DNA of 7,360 nucleotides, from positions 1 to 7,360 of the forward strand of contig JAEULX010000150.1 in the NCBI GenBank assembly GCA_016793685.1, read 5' to 3'. The notes beneath the pieces were generated by a model. The model was not told the DNA's origin. It was given only the letters and a program-made list of their open reading frames with translations, and ran no database searches. This DNA comes from Bradyrhizobiaceae bacterium (GTDB lineage: Bacteria > Pseudomonadota > Alphaproteobacteria > Rhizobiales > Xanthobacteraceae). Position 1 is the stretch's first letter. Every line of letters begins with the position of its first letter. The position numbers and the translations under genes are program-made. Shown in pieces: positions 1 to 5,938 of this stretch.

Positions 1-1014
1 GCGCACCTGCTGTCGCCCGTGGCGATCGCCTCCAGCCTTGGGATTGGTCACGTGCGCGTGCCGATCATCTCGCCCTTCAACCTGGCGCTGAACGGCAACG
101 CTATCACGTTGTCCCCGGGGCTGTTCGCGGCGCTCGCCAACATCGCCGACGGCGATATCGCCCACCCGCTCGTCTCCGCTCGCGCCTTGGCGAAAATCAT
201 CGCGCAGCGCAAGGCGCGGGGCGCCGAGCCCCTGAATTTCGGGATGACGTTCCCCTTCTCCAACCATAATTACCAGTTGCGCTTTTGGATGGCGGCCGGT
301 GGCATCGATCCCGACGAAGACGTGCGGCTCGTGGTGCTGCCGCCGCCCTACATGGTCGACAGCCTCGCAAACGGTCAGGTCGACGGCTTTTGCGTCGGTG
401 CGCCCTGGAACTCGGTCGCCGTCGAGTCCGGCTTCGGCCGCATCCTGCATTTCAGCTGCGCGATCATGGCGCGCACATCCGAAAAGGTTCTCGCCGTCCG
501 CGAGCCATGGGCGAACGCCAATCCGGAAACGCTTGCCGCGCTCCTCCAGGCGCTCACCGACGCCGGCAACTTCATCAGTGACAGCGCCAATCAACATGCG
601 GTGGCTGTGTCCCTGTCGCGCCGCTTCGATGTCGACGCCGAGGTCATTGCCCGAACCCTTGCCGGCAACCTCAAGCTTGCGACCGACGGCGCCGAACGGA
701 GCGACCGGCGCTACCTGATGATCAGCGGCCCCGACGCGAACCGGCCCGATCCGGTTCAGGCGGCCTGGCTCTATGCGCAGATCGCGCGTTGGCAGCAGGC
801 GCCGCTGTCGGACGAGATGCGCATCGCGGCGCAAGCCGTTTTCCGCTCGGATATCTACGACGCCGCGATCGGCGCTGCGCCCAGCAAGCCCGAACCGTTC
901 GACGGCGTCGGCGCCTTCGTTGGCCCGCAGTTCGACGCCGACGATGTCGCCGGCTATGTCGCGAGCTGGCGCGGCAAGCACGAGCCCGCGCTTCCCATGC
1001 GGGTGGTGCGCTGA
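1..1014 (+). CDS. nasS: NasS-type nitrate-sensing substrate-binding protein (CmpA/NrtA family), 5'-truncated by window edge
   Basis: The frame is open from base 1 and ends at TGA 1012-1014, giving 337 visible residues. A GTG at 19 is internal, because the reading AHLLSP before it continues the family fold, so roughly the first 50-60 residues lie upstream. Family marks, numbered from codon 1, are LNGNAITLS (30-38), SNHNYQLRFWMAAGGIDPD (87-105), the PPPYM loop (114-118), DGFCVGAPWN (128-137) and a C-terminal FDG..F (300-306). These belong to the nitrate/bicarbonate-binding proteins related to NrtA. In NasS the same fold works in the cytoplasm as a nitrate sensor that sequesters the ANTAR antiterminator NasT. 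I favour NasS over a transport-linked NrtA because no permease or ATPase gene follows and because the next element is an ANTAR-type leader. The N-terminus, which would show presence or absence of a Tat/lipoprotein signal, is not visible. Alternative: NrtA of an ABC transporter. Confidence 0.8.
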   Translation, partial: AHLLSPVAIASSLGIGHVRVPIISPFNLALNGNAITLSPGLFAALANIADGDIAHPLVSARALAKIIAQRKARGAEPLNFGMTFPFSNHNYQLRFWMAAGGIDPDEDVRLVVLPPPYMVDSLANGQVDGFCVGAPWNSVAVESGFGRILHFSCAIMARTSEKVLAVREPWANANPETLAALLQALTDAGNFISDSANQHAVAVSLSRRFDVDAEVIARTLAGNLKLATDGAERSDRRYLMISGPDANRPDPVQAAWLYAQIARWQQAPLSDEMRIAAQAVFRSDIYDAAIGAAPSKPEPFDGVGAFVGPQFDADDVAGYVASWRGKHEPALPMRVVR

Positions 1015-1036
1015 TTTTATGTGCAACGCACAGGAA

Positions 1037-1055
1037 GTCGGCATTTTGCGCCGAC
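1037..1055. repeat. Inverted repeat GTCGGC-N7-GCCGAC downstream of nasS
   Basis: GTCGGC (1037-1042) and GCCGAC (1050-1055) are perfect complements around a 7-nt T-rich spacer. The repeat lies 22 bases after the nasS stop. It could be a transcript-end hairpin, but no T run follows (next bases catagg), so it is a poor intrinsic terminator. Its centre lies about 130 bases before the start site predicted from the sigma-54 element. That is a normal distance for an enhancer-binding site such as that of NtrC, although the arms do not match the GCAC/GTGC consensus well. The adjacent GTGC-AAC-GCAC (1021-1031) is a second small palindrome. Function is unproven. Confidence 0.35.
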
Positions 1056-1103
1056 CATAGGCACAGTCCCCTTTCCGTTATGCGCGAGTGATCGCCTTCA
1101 AAC

Positions 1104-1120
1104 AAACAAGCCGCTTGTTT
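1104..1120. repeat. Perfect inverted repeat AAACAAG-CCG-CTTGTTT upstream of the promoter
   Basis: A 7-bp perfect palindrome with a 3-bp centre lies 29 bases upstream of the -24 box, centred near -64 from the predicted start site. The AT-rich arms stand out from the GC-rich surroundings. Position and symmetry suit a dimeric regulator site, or a DNA feature used when an upstream enhancer loops to the promoter. I cannot name the protein. Confidence 0.35.
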
Positions 1121-1149
1121 CAACGATGATTATTCGCGTGATCGCGCCT

Positions 1150-1165
1150 TGGCACGATCCTTGAA
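1150..1165 (+). promoter_or_regulatory. Sigma-54 (RpoN) -24/-12 promoter for the narK operon
   Basis: The sequence TGGCACGATCCTTGAA fits the sigma-54 pattern TGGCAC-N5-TTGC(A/T) with exact spacing between the GG of the -24 box (1151-1152) and the -12 box. The -24 box is perfect; the -12 box reads TTGA instead of TTGC, a departure at a usually conserved base. Transcription would start near 1176-1177, only 2-3 bases before the first leader hairpin. This agreement between two independent signals supports the call. Such promoters need an activator, in nitrogen genes usually NtrC. No strong sigma-70 alternative was noticed in the gap. Confidence 0.6.
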
Positions 1166-1178
1166 ACAACGCGAAACC

Positions 1179-1200
1179 GGATGCCAGGAGCTTGGCGTCC
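1179..1200 (+). promoter_or_regulatory. Leader hairpin P1 (8-bp stem, hexaloop GGAGCT)
   Basis: GGATGCCA (1179-1186) pairs with TGGCGTCC (1193-1200), with one T-G wobble, around the six-base loop GGAGCT (1187-1192). ANTAR-binding loops are six bases with A at position 1 and G at position 4. This loop has the G at 4 but G rather than A at 1. It sits at the very 5' end of the predicted transcript, the normal place for P1. Confidence 0.65.
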
Positions 1201-1222
1201 ATCGGTCCAACGACGGGCCAAT

Positions 1223-1236
1223 CAGCAAAGCCGCTG
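1223..1236 (+). promoter_or_regulatory. Leader hairpin P2 / antiterminator (hexaloop AAAGCC)
   Basis: CAGC (1223-1226) pairs with GCTG (1233-1236) around the hexaloop AAAGCC (1227-1232), which has both A1 and G4 of the ANTAR-binding consensus. A looser outer pairing, GGG 1215-1217 with CCC 1238-1240, may extend it. The 4-bp core is weak alone, as expected for a hairpin that needs protein to win over the terminator. Its loop and 3' strand are part of the terminator 5' arm. Confidence 0.65.
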
Positions 1237-1279
1237 TCCCAGGGAACGCACGACGCGATCCTTTGGGCTGCGGTTTTTT
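1227..1279 (+). terminator. Conditional intrinsic terminator in the narK leader
   Basis: The 5' arm from CCGC (1231-1234) pairs with GCGG (1270-1273). Pairing continues G1236-C1268, CCCA (1238-1241) with TGGG (1264-1267), GGA (1243-1245) with TCC (1259-1261) and CGC (1247-1249) with GCG (1255-1257), closing on the loop ACGAC. A T-T mismatch, bulged T1237 and T1263, and an A-A mismatch interrupt it. The stem ends at 1273 and is followed at once by TTTTTTG (1274-1280). AAAG (1227-1230) can also pair with the first U bases. It lies about 95 bases before narK and inside its leader, so it is an attenuator rather than the end of nasS. Confidence 0.75.
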
Positions 1280-1296
1280 GTTGCCCGTCGCGGACC

Positions 1297-1350
1297 AGTG
1301 ATCCCGCGGCGGAACCGAAACGATCGACGGTGCGCCGGACCGCGATCACT
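1297..1350 (+). repeat. Post-terminator inverted repeat AGTGATC ... GATCACT in the narK 5' UTR
   Basis: AGTGATC (1297-1303) is exactly complementary to GATCACT (1344-1350). After two bulged C, GCGG (1306-1309) can pair with CCGC (1340-1343). The hairpin would form only in readthrough transcripts and would end 9 bases before the narK ribosome site (AGGGA 1359-1363). It may protect or shape the 5' end of the coding message. No other role is visible. Confidence 0.35.
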
Positions 1351-1373
1351 CCGCATTCAGGGATGGACGACAA

Positions 1374-2777
1374 ATGTCGAGCACGCCAAATTCGATCGAC
1401 AAGCCGAACTCCACTTGGATTTCAGACTGGGATCCAGAAAACGCGAAGTTCTGGGAGTCTGAAGGTAAATTCATCGCCCGGCGCAATCTCATCTGGTCGA
1501 TTATCGCCGAGCATCTCGGCTTTTCGATCTGGCTGATCTGGAGCATCGTCGCAACGAAGCTGCCGCAGGCGGGTTTTCCTTATTCGACCGACCAGCTGTT
1601 CCAGCTCGTGGCGCTGCCCGGACTGATCGGCTCGCTCATCCGCTTTCCCTATACGTTCGCGGTGACGACCTTCGGCGGCCGCAACTGGACCATCATCAGC
1701 GCGACGGTGCTGTTCATCCCGACGATCGCGCTTGCGTATTTCGTGACCCAACCGGACACGCCGTTCTGGGTGATGCTCCTGGTGGCCGCGACTGCGGGCC
1801 TCGGCGGCGGCAACTTCGCCTCGAGCATGACCAATATTTCCTTCTTCTACCCTGACCGCATGAAGGGATGGGCGCTCGGGTTGAACGCGGCCGGCGGGAA
1901 TATCGGGGTCAGCAGCGTGCAATTGCTGACGCCGATCCTGATGGGGGTCGGCCTGATCAATCTGTACCAGGCGACGCCCAGCGCGGGCGGACTCTATCTG
2001 CAGAACGCCGGGCTGATGTGGTTGCTGCCGCTGGTCATCGCGGTGCTCGGGGCGGTGTTCTTCATGAACAATCTCACCAATGCCCGCGCATCGCTGAAGG
2101 ACCAGTTCGCCATCGTTCGGCGCAAGCACACCTGGATCATGTCCTACATCTACATTGGCACGTTCGGATCCTTCATCGGCTACTCGGCGGCGTTCCCGCT
2201 GTTGATCAAGACCCAGTTCCCCACGGTCTCGGTCGCCATCGCCTTCCTCGGTCCGCTTGTCGGCTCTCTGTCGCGTCCGCTCGGGGGCTTGCTGGCCGAT
2301 AAAGTCGGCGGCGCCATCGTGACGTTCTGGAACTTCATCGTCATGCTCGGCGCGACGGTCGGCGTCATGTACTTCATCGACATCAAGGAATTCGGCGGCT
2401 TCCTCGCGATGTTCCTTGTTCTCTTCATCACGACCGGGGTCGGCAACGGTTCGACCTACCGGATGATCCCGTCGATCTTCCGCGAGGAAAATCTGCGGAA
2501 AGCAAAAGGTTCGGGCGAAGCCGGGCGGGCGCTCGCGTTGAGCGTCGCCAAGATCGAGAGCGGCGCCGCGCTCGGATTCATCGGTGCGGTCGGCGCCTGT
2601 GGGGGCTATCTGATCCCGCGCGGCTTCGGCGCGTCGATTCAGGCCACCGGCGGCCCGCATCTGGCGCTCGCGATCTACCTCGCGTTCTACGCGTCATGCC
2701 TGGCGCTCACGTGGTGGTACTACCTCCGCCGCAGCTACTCGCCGCAATCGACGAGTCTTGCCGAAGCGCGCGTGTGA
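1374..2777 (+). CDS. narK: NarK/NrtP-type nitrate/nitrite porter (MFS, NNP family)
   Basis: This 467-residue polytopic inner-membrane protein has about 12 hydrophobic segments, the family's usual size. A hydrophilic head (1-37) carries the W.PE...FW...G..IARRNL pattern typical of bacterial NarK. GSLIRFPYTF has Arg90 in TM2, and GSLSRPLGG has Arg301 in TM8; these match the two arginines (R89, R305 in E. coli NarK) that hold the anion. Both nitrate-signature stretches are present: GLGGGNFASSMTNIS (142-156) and GVGNGSTYRMIP (355-366). The function is nitrate uptake by proton symport and/or nitrate/nitrite exchange; sequence alone does not decide which. The start is ATG 1374, with AGGGA at 1359-1363 or GGA at 1365-1367 as ribosome site. 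It is the first gene after the attenuator and probably shares a transcript with the three genes below. Confidence 0.93.
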   Translation: MSSTPNSIDKPNSTWISDWDPENAKFWESEGKFIARRNLIWSIIAEHLGFSIWLIWSIVATKLPQAGFPYSTDQLFQLVALPGLIGSLIRFPYTFAVTTFGGRNWTIISATVLFIPTIALAYFVTQPDTPFWVMLLVAATAGLGGGNFASSMTNISFFYPDRMKGWALGLNAAGGNIGVSSVQLLTPILMGVGLINLYQATPSAGGLYLQNAGLMWLLPLVIAVLGAVFFMNNLTNARASLKDQFAIVRRKHTWIMSYIYIGTFGSFIGYSAAFPLLIKTQFPTVSVAIAFLGPLVGSLSRPLGGLLADKVGGAIVTFWNFIVMLGATVGVMYFIDIKEFGGFLAMFLVLFITTGVGNGSTYRMIPSIFREENLRKAKGSGEAGRALALSVAKIESGAALGFIGAVGACGGYLIPRGFGASIQATGGPHLALAIYLAFYASCLALTWWYYLRRSYSPQSTSLAEARV

Positions 2778-2822
2778 GCGGCGCGAAGGCAATCACGGCG
2801 GTGGCTTGTCCATACGCAAGCA

Positions 2823-2869
2823 GTCGACGGAGGCCGGCCGGGCCCGGCCGCTACGGGGCCTCCGTCGAC
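2823..2869. repeat. 13-bp inverted repeat with palindromic GC core between narK and the flavoprotein gene
   Basis: GTCGACGGAGGCC (2823-2835) is perfectly complementary to GGCCTCCGTCGAC (2857-2869). The 21-nt interior begins with GGCCGGGCCCGGCC (2836-2849), itself a perfect 14-bp palindrome that can form an inner hairpin. The structure lies in the 142-bp gap between the narK stop and the next ATG. No T run follows, so it is not a standard terminator. It may stabilise or process the mRNA, reduce downstream expression partially, or be a dispersed palindromic element of the REP type. Copies elsewhere cannot be checked here. Confidence 0.6.
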
Positions 2870-2906
2870 AATCCGACGTCAGGTGAGCAGCCCCATAAAG
2901 CGCCTG

Positions 2907-2912
2907 TTGGAG
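2907..2912 (+). promoter_or_regulatory. Ribosome binding site of the NirB-like flavoprotein gene
   Basis: TTGGAG ends 7 bases before ATG 2920, a good Shine-Dalgarno spacing. It fixes the start just 15 residues before the first Rossmann strand. Confidence 0.55.
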
Positions 2913-2919
2913 CGCCAGC

Positions 2920-4170
2920 ATGAGCACGCGACATTTGCGCGACAGGTGGACAGGACGACGGCGCAAGCTCGTCGTCATAGGCGCCGGCATGGCCTCGGGC
3001 CGCATGCTCGACCATTTGTTCAGGATGGCGCCCGACGCCTACCACGTCACGCTGTTCGGCGCGGAGCCGCGGGTGAACTACAACCGCATCATGCTCTCTC
3101 CGGTGCTCGCCGGCGAGGCGGCGTTCGACGACATCGTGACCCACGACGCCGCCTGGTACGCCGAGCACGGCGTCGCCTGCCGGTTCGGCGAGACGGTCAC
3201 CAGAATCGATCGCGCGGCCAAGACCGTGCATTCGCGCAACGGCGAGACACCCTACGACAAGCTCGTGATCGCGACGGGATCGACGCCCTTCATCATTCCG
3301 GTGGCGGGCAAGGAATTGCAGAACGTGTATTCGTTCCGCGATCTCGACGACGTCAACGCCATGCTGGCGGTCGCCGCAAGGCCCGGCATGAATGTCGTGG
3401 TGCTCGGCGGCGGCCTGCTTGGGCTCGAAGCAGCGGCGGCGCTGCGGGCGCGCGGCATGCAGGTTGCCGTGCTGCATCTCATGGGCCACCTCATGGAACG
3501 CCAGCTCGATCCAACTGCGGCGCAGATGCTGCAGCGCTGGCTGGAGGCGCGCGGCGTCGAAGTCCATTGTCGCGCCCAGACCACGGCGATCCTCGGGCAC
3601 AAGCGCGCCGAAGCCGTCCTGCTCGATGACGGCCGGATTTTTCCCGCCGATCTCGTGGTCATGGCGACGGGCATCAGGCCGGAGACGCGGATCGCCACCG
3701 ATGCCGGACTTACCATCGCGCGCGGCATCGTCGTCGACGATCAAACGCGGACGTCCGATCCCGATATTCATGCGGTCGGCGAATGCGCCGAGCACGATGG
3801 CGTCTGCTACGGCTTCGTCGAACCGCTCTATGACATGGCCGCGGTCGCGGCGGCGGTGATGCTCGGACAGGCGGGCAGCTTTCGCCCGGTCCAGTTCGGG
3901 ACCAATCTCAAGGTCACCGGCGTCAACGTGTTCTCGGCCGGCGACTTCGTCGGTGCGGCCGGAACCGAGCAGATCAAATATTCCGACCCCGGCCGCGGCG
4001 CCTACAAGAAGCTGGTGATCGCCGACGGCCGCCTCGTCGGCGTCGTCCTGTTCGGCGATACCGCCGACGGTCCTTGGTATCTCGATCTCATCCGCTCGGG
4101 CGCCGTGATCGAGCCCTTCCGCAACGACATCATTTTCGGCCGTGCGCTGGCCGAGCAGCAAGCAGCGTGA
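2920..4170 (+). CDS. FAD-dependent NAD(P)H oxidoreductase, NirB N-terminal-like (electron-transfer flavoprotein of nitrate/nitrite assimilation)
   Basis: This 416-residue soluble flavoprotein is of the pyridine nucleotide-disulfide reductase fold. It has an FAD Rossmann start VVIGAGMASGRML (18-30), RVNYNRIMLSPVLAG (51-65) as in NirB/NasB, LVIATGSTP (115-123), a second dinucleotide fold VVLGGGLLGLEAA (160-172) for NAD(P)H, and the FAD-closing DPDIHAVGECAEHDG (280-294). The C-terminal part keeps GTNLKVTGVNVFSAGDF (327-343), also NirB-like. It ends where NirB would go on to [2Fe-2S] (BFD-type) and siroheme domains. No CxxC pair is present, so it is an FAD-only module. It sits 7 bases before nirA, implying a shared transcript. 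It probably passes NAD(P)H electrons to an assimilatory nitrate reductase or to NirA, as inferred for similar flavoproteins in rhizobial nas clusters; the partner is not proven. Alternative: rubredoxin/ferredoxin reductase. Confidence 0.85.
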   Translation: MSTRHLRDRWTGRRRKLVVIGAGMASGRMLDHLFRMAPDAYHVTLFGAEPRVNYNRIMLSPVLAGEAAFDDIVTHDAAWYAEHGVACRFGETVTRIDRAAKTVHSRNGETPYDKLVIATGSTPFIIPVAGKELQNVYSFRDLDDVNAMLAVAARPGMNVVVLGGGLLGLEAAAALRARGMQVAVLHLMGHLMERQLDPTAAQMLQRWLEARGVEVHCRAQTTAILGHKRAEAVLLDDGRIFPADLVVMATGIRPETRIATDAGLTIARGIVVDDQTRTSDPDIHAVGECAEHDGVCYGFVEPLYDMAAVAAAVMLGQAGSFRPVQFGTNLKVTGVNVFSAGDFVGAAGTEQIKYSDPGRGAYKKLVIADGRLVGVVLFGDTADGPWYLDLIRSGAVIEPFRNDIIFGRALAEQQAA

Positions 4171-4177
4171 GACTGCC

Positions 4178-5938
4178 ATGTCGAGCGATTTCACTCCCGA
4201 CCAGAAACGATATCTCGAAGGCTTCGCCTCCGGCCTCACTGCGGCGCGCGCGGCGCGCGGCACGCTGACGCCGGGCGCCGGCGATGCATCGGGACCGGAC
4301 GCCGCACACGCCAAAGCGCAGGAACGGACGGAGCTTGGGGGCGGCAAACTCGCCGATCAGGAAAAGTTCAAGCGCGAGCTGCATCCGTTCGACGGCTATG
4401 AGCGGTTGAAAGAGCAGGCGCGCAAGAACGAAGCGCCCAAGCCGGCGGACAATTTCCGCTGGCGCTATTATGGACTGTTCTACGTCGCGCCGGCCCAGAA
4501 TTCCTACATGTGCCGGCTGCGCATCCCGAACGGCATTCTCAAGCACTGGCAGTTCGCGGGGCTCGCCGACCTCGCCGAACGCTACGCCGGCGGCTATTCG
4601 CACGTAACGACCCGCGCGAACCTGCAGATGCGCGAGATCGCACCGAAAGATGCGGTCGCCATGGTCGAGGCGATCCAGGATCTCGGCCTGTGCTCGCGCG
4701 GTTCGGGCGCCGACAACATCCGCAACGTCACCGGCACGCCGACCGCCGGCATCGATCCGCAGGAACTGATCGATACGCGTCCGTTCGCCCGCGAATGGCA
4801 TTTCCACATTCTCAACGACCGCTCGCTCTATGGGCTGCCGCGCAAGTTCAATGTCGGGTTCGACGGCGGGGGCTGCATCCCGGTCCTGGAGGACACCAAC
4901 GATATCGGCTTCCAGGCGGTGGAGGTGAAAGACGGAGTAGGGCCGGAAGCGGGAGTGTGGTTCCGGTTCACCCTCGGCGGCATCACCGGGCACAAGGATT
5001 TCGCGCGCAACACGGGAATAATCGTGAGGCCGGAAGAGGCAACGGCGGTCGCCGACGCCGTCATCCGCGTCTATATCGACCACGGGAACAGGACCGATCG
5101 CGCCAAGGCGCGGCTGAAATATGTGCTGGACGACTGGGGGCTGGAGAAATTCGTCGCCGCTGTGGAAGAACGGCTGGGCCGCAAACTGGAGAGGGCGCCG
5201 GATGAGGCGATCGCGCCGCGTCCGCCGCAGGATCGCACCGCTCACATCGGAAGGCGCAGCCAGAAACAGGCGGGCCTCAATTGGATCGGCGTCGTGCTGC
5301 CGGTGGCGCGCGTGACTGCGGCGCAGATGCGCGGCCTTTCCGAGATCGCCCGCGAGCTGGGCGACGGCGATATCCGGCTCACCGTCTGGCAGAATTTGCT
5401 GATCTCCGGCATCGCCGACGAAAAGGTGGCCGCTGCCGAAGCCGCCATCGCCGCGCTCGGGCTGTCGAGCGAGGCGACGCCGATCCGCGCCGGCCTCATC
5501 GCCTGCACCGGCAATGTCGGCTGCAAGTTCGCCGCCTCCGACACCAAGGGTCACGCCGAGGCGATCGCCCAATGGTGCGAGACGCGCGTTGCGCTGGATG
5601 GCCCGATCAACATCCACCTCACCGGTTGCCATCATTCCTGCGCGCAGCACTACATCAGCGAGATCGGCCTGCTCGCCTGCAAAATCCAGGTGACGGACGA
5701 TGGCGATCAAGTCGAGGGCTATCACGTCTACATCGGCGGCGGCTTCGGGCCGAACGCCGCGATCGGCCGCGAGGTCTATCGCGATGTGAAGGCGGAGGAC
5801 GCGCCGGCAGCCATCGAACGCATGCTCAACGGTTATCTCCGGCATCGTGCCTCGCGCGAGGAGACATTCCTTGCGTTCGCGCACCGGCATGACGTCGACG
5901 CGCTGAAGACGATGTTTGCGATGGAACCGGGCAAATGA
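4178..5938 (+). CDS. nirA: NirA-type siroheme/[4Fe-4S] assimilatory nitrite reductase
   Basis: This 586-residue cytoplasmic enzyme catalyses the six-electron reduction of nitrite to ammonium. It has two nitrite/sulfite reductase half-domains. The first holds MCRLRIPNGIL (111-121), HVTTRANLQMRE (142-153) and ADNIRNVTGTPTAG (178-191). The second carries the cluster/siroheme ligands C443-x5-C449 (ACTGNVGCKF) and C484-x3-C488 (TGCHHSC), complete and correctly spaced. The two coupling arginines and lysine-rich surfaces typical of ferredoxin-type NirA are plausible here. I chose ATG 4178, which gives the family N-terminus MSSDFTPDQKRYLEGF, over an in-frame GTG at 4142 inside the previous gene. Only 7 bases separate it from that gene, and its end overlaps the next ATG by 4 bases (ATGA), so translation is probably coupled. 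Codons around residues 253-305 are less GC-ending than elsewhere (GGA, GTA, ATA, AGG). A sulfite reductase role is less likely given the neighbours. Confidence 0.93.
   Translation: MSSDFTPDQKRYLEGFASGLTAARAARGTLTPGAGDASGPDAAHAKAQERTELGGGKLADQEKFKRELHPFDGYERLKEQARKNEAPKPADNFRWRYYGLFYVAPAQNSYMCRLRIPNGILKHWQFAGLADLAERYAGGYSHVTTRANLQMREIAPKDAVAMVEAIQDLGLCSRGSGADNIRNVTGTPTAGIDPQELIDTRPFAREWHFHILNDRSLYGLPRKFNVGFDGGGCIPVLEDTNDIGFQAVEVKDGVGPEAGVWFRFTLGGITGHKDFARNTGIIVRPEEATAVADAVIRVYIDHGNRTDRAKARLKYVLDDWGLEKFVAAVEERLGRKLERAPDEAIAPRPPQDRTAHIGRRSQKQAGLNWIGVVLPVARVTAAQMRGLSEIARELGDGDIRLTVWQNLLISGIADEKVAAAEAAIAALGLSSEATPIRAGLIACTGNVGCKFAASDTKGHAEAIAQWCETRVALDGPINIHLTGCHHSCAQHYISEIGLLACKIQVTDDGDQVEGYHVYIGGGFGPNAAIGREVYRDVKAEDAPAAIERMLNGYLRHRASREETFLAFAHRHDVDALKTMFAMEPGK

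Larger units (their letters stand above)
1176..1373 (+). promoter_or_regulatory. Nitrate-responsive leader RNA of the narK operon (ANTAR/NasT antitermination type)
   Basis: This ~198-nt untranslated leader runs from the predicted start site to the narK ATG. It holds, in order, hairpin P1 (1179-1200, hexaloop), hairpin P2 (1223-1236, hexaloop) and an intrinsic terminator (1227-1279) ending in six T. Bases 1231-1236 serve both in P2 and in the terminator 5' arm, so the two structures exclude each other. ANTAR proteins (NasR, NasT, EutV) are known to bind tandem hexaloop hairpins and thereby block an overlapping terminator. A NasS-like sensor just upstream supports NasT control. I infer that nitrate releases NasT from NasS and allows readthrough into narK. 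An 8-base arm CGACGGGC (1211-1218) is also exactly complementary to 1283-1290 and could clamp the whole module. Confidence 0.75.

Noticed and set aside
1037..1055. Rho-independent terminator for nasS
   Set aside because: The 6-bp stem has a 7-nt loop and no following T run. Only the 1227-1279 element has terminator character.
1192..1536. Possible small protein encoded in the leader and running into narK
   Set aside because: It overlaps the structured attenuator and narK in another frame, has no convincing ribosome site, and shows no conserved motif. A leader peptide is not needed for ANTAR-type control.
1422..2660. Long minus-strand open frame (412 codons) opposite narK
   Set aside because: Its translation is Arg/Asp/Glu/His-rich with no recognisable fold and lies opposite an unmistakable NarK. 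Long antisense frames are common in GC-rich coding DNA.
4142..4177. GTG 4142 as the start of nirA
   Set aside because: It adds 12 residues inside the previous gene with no family support. ATG 4178 gives the typical NirA N-terminus and a 7-base intergenic gap.
2851..4347. Minus-strand open frame (498 codons) opposite the flavoprotein gene
   Set aside because: No family features are seen. It covers the complement of a clear FAD/NAD(P)H reductase and runs across the intergenic inverted repeat into nirA, as expected for a GC-bias shadow.
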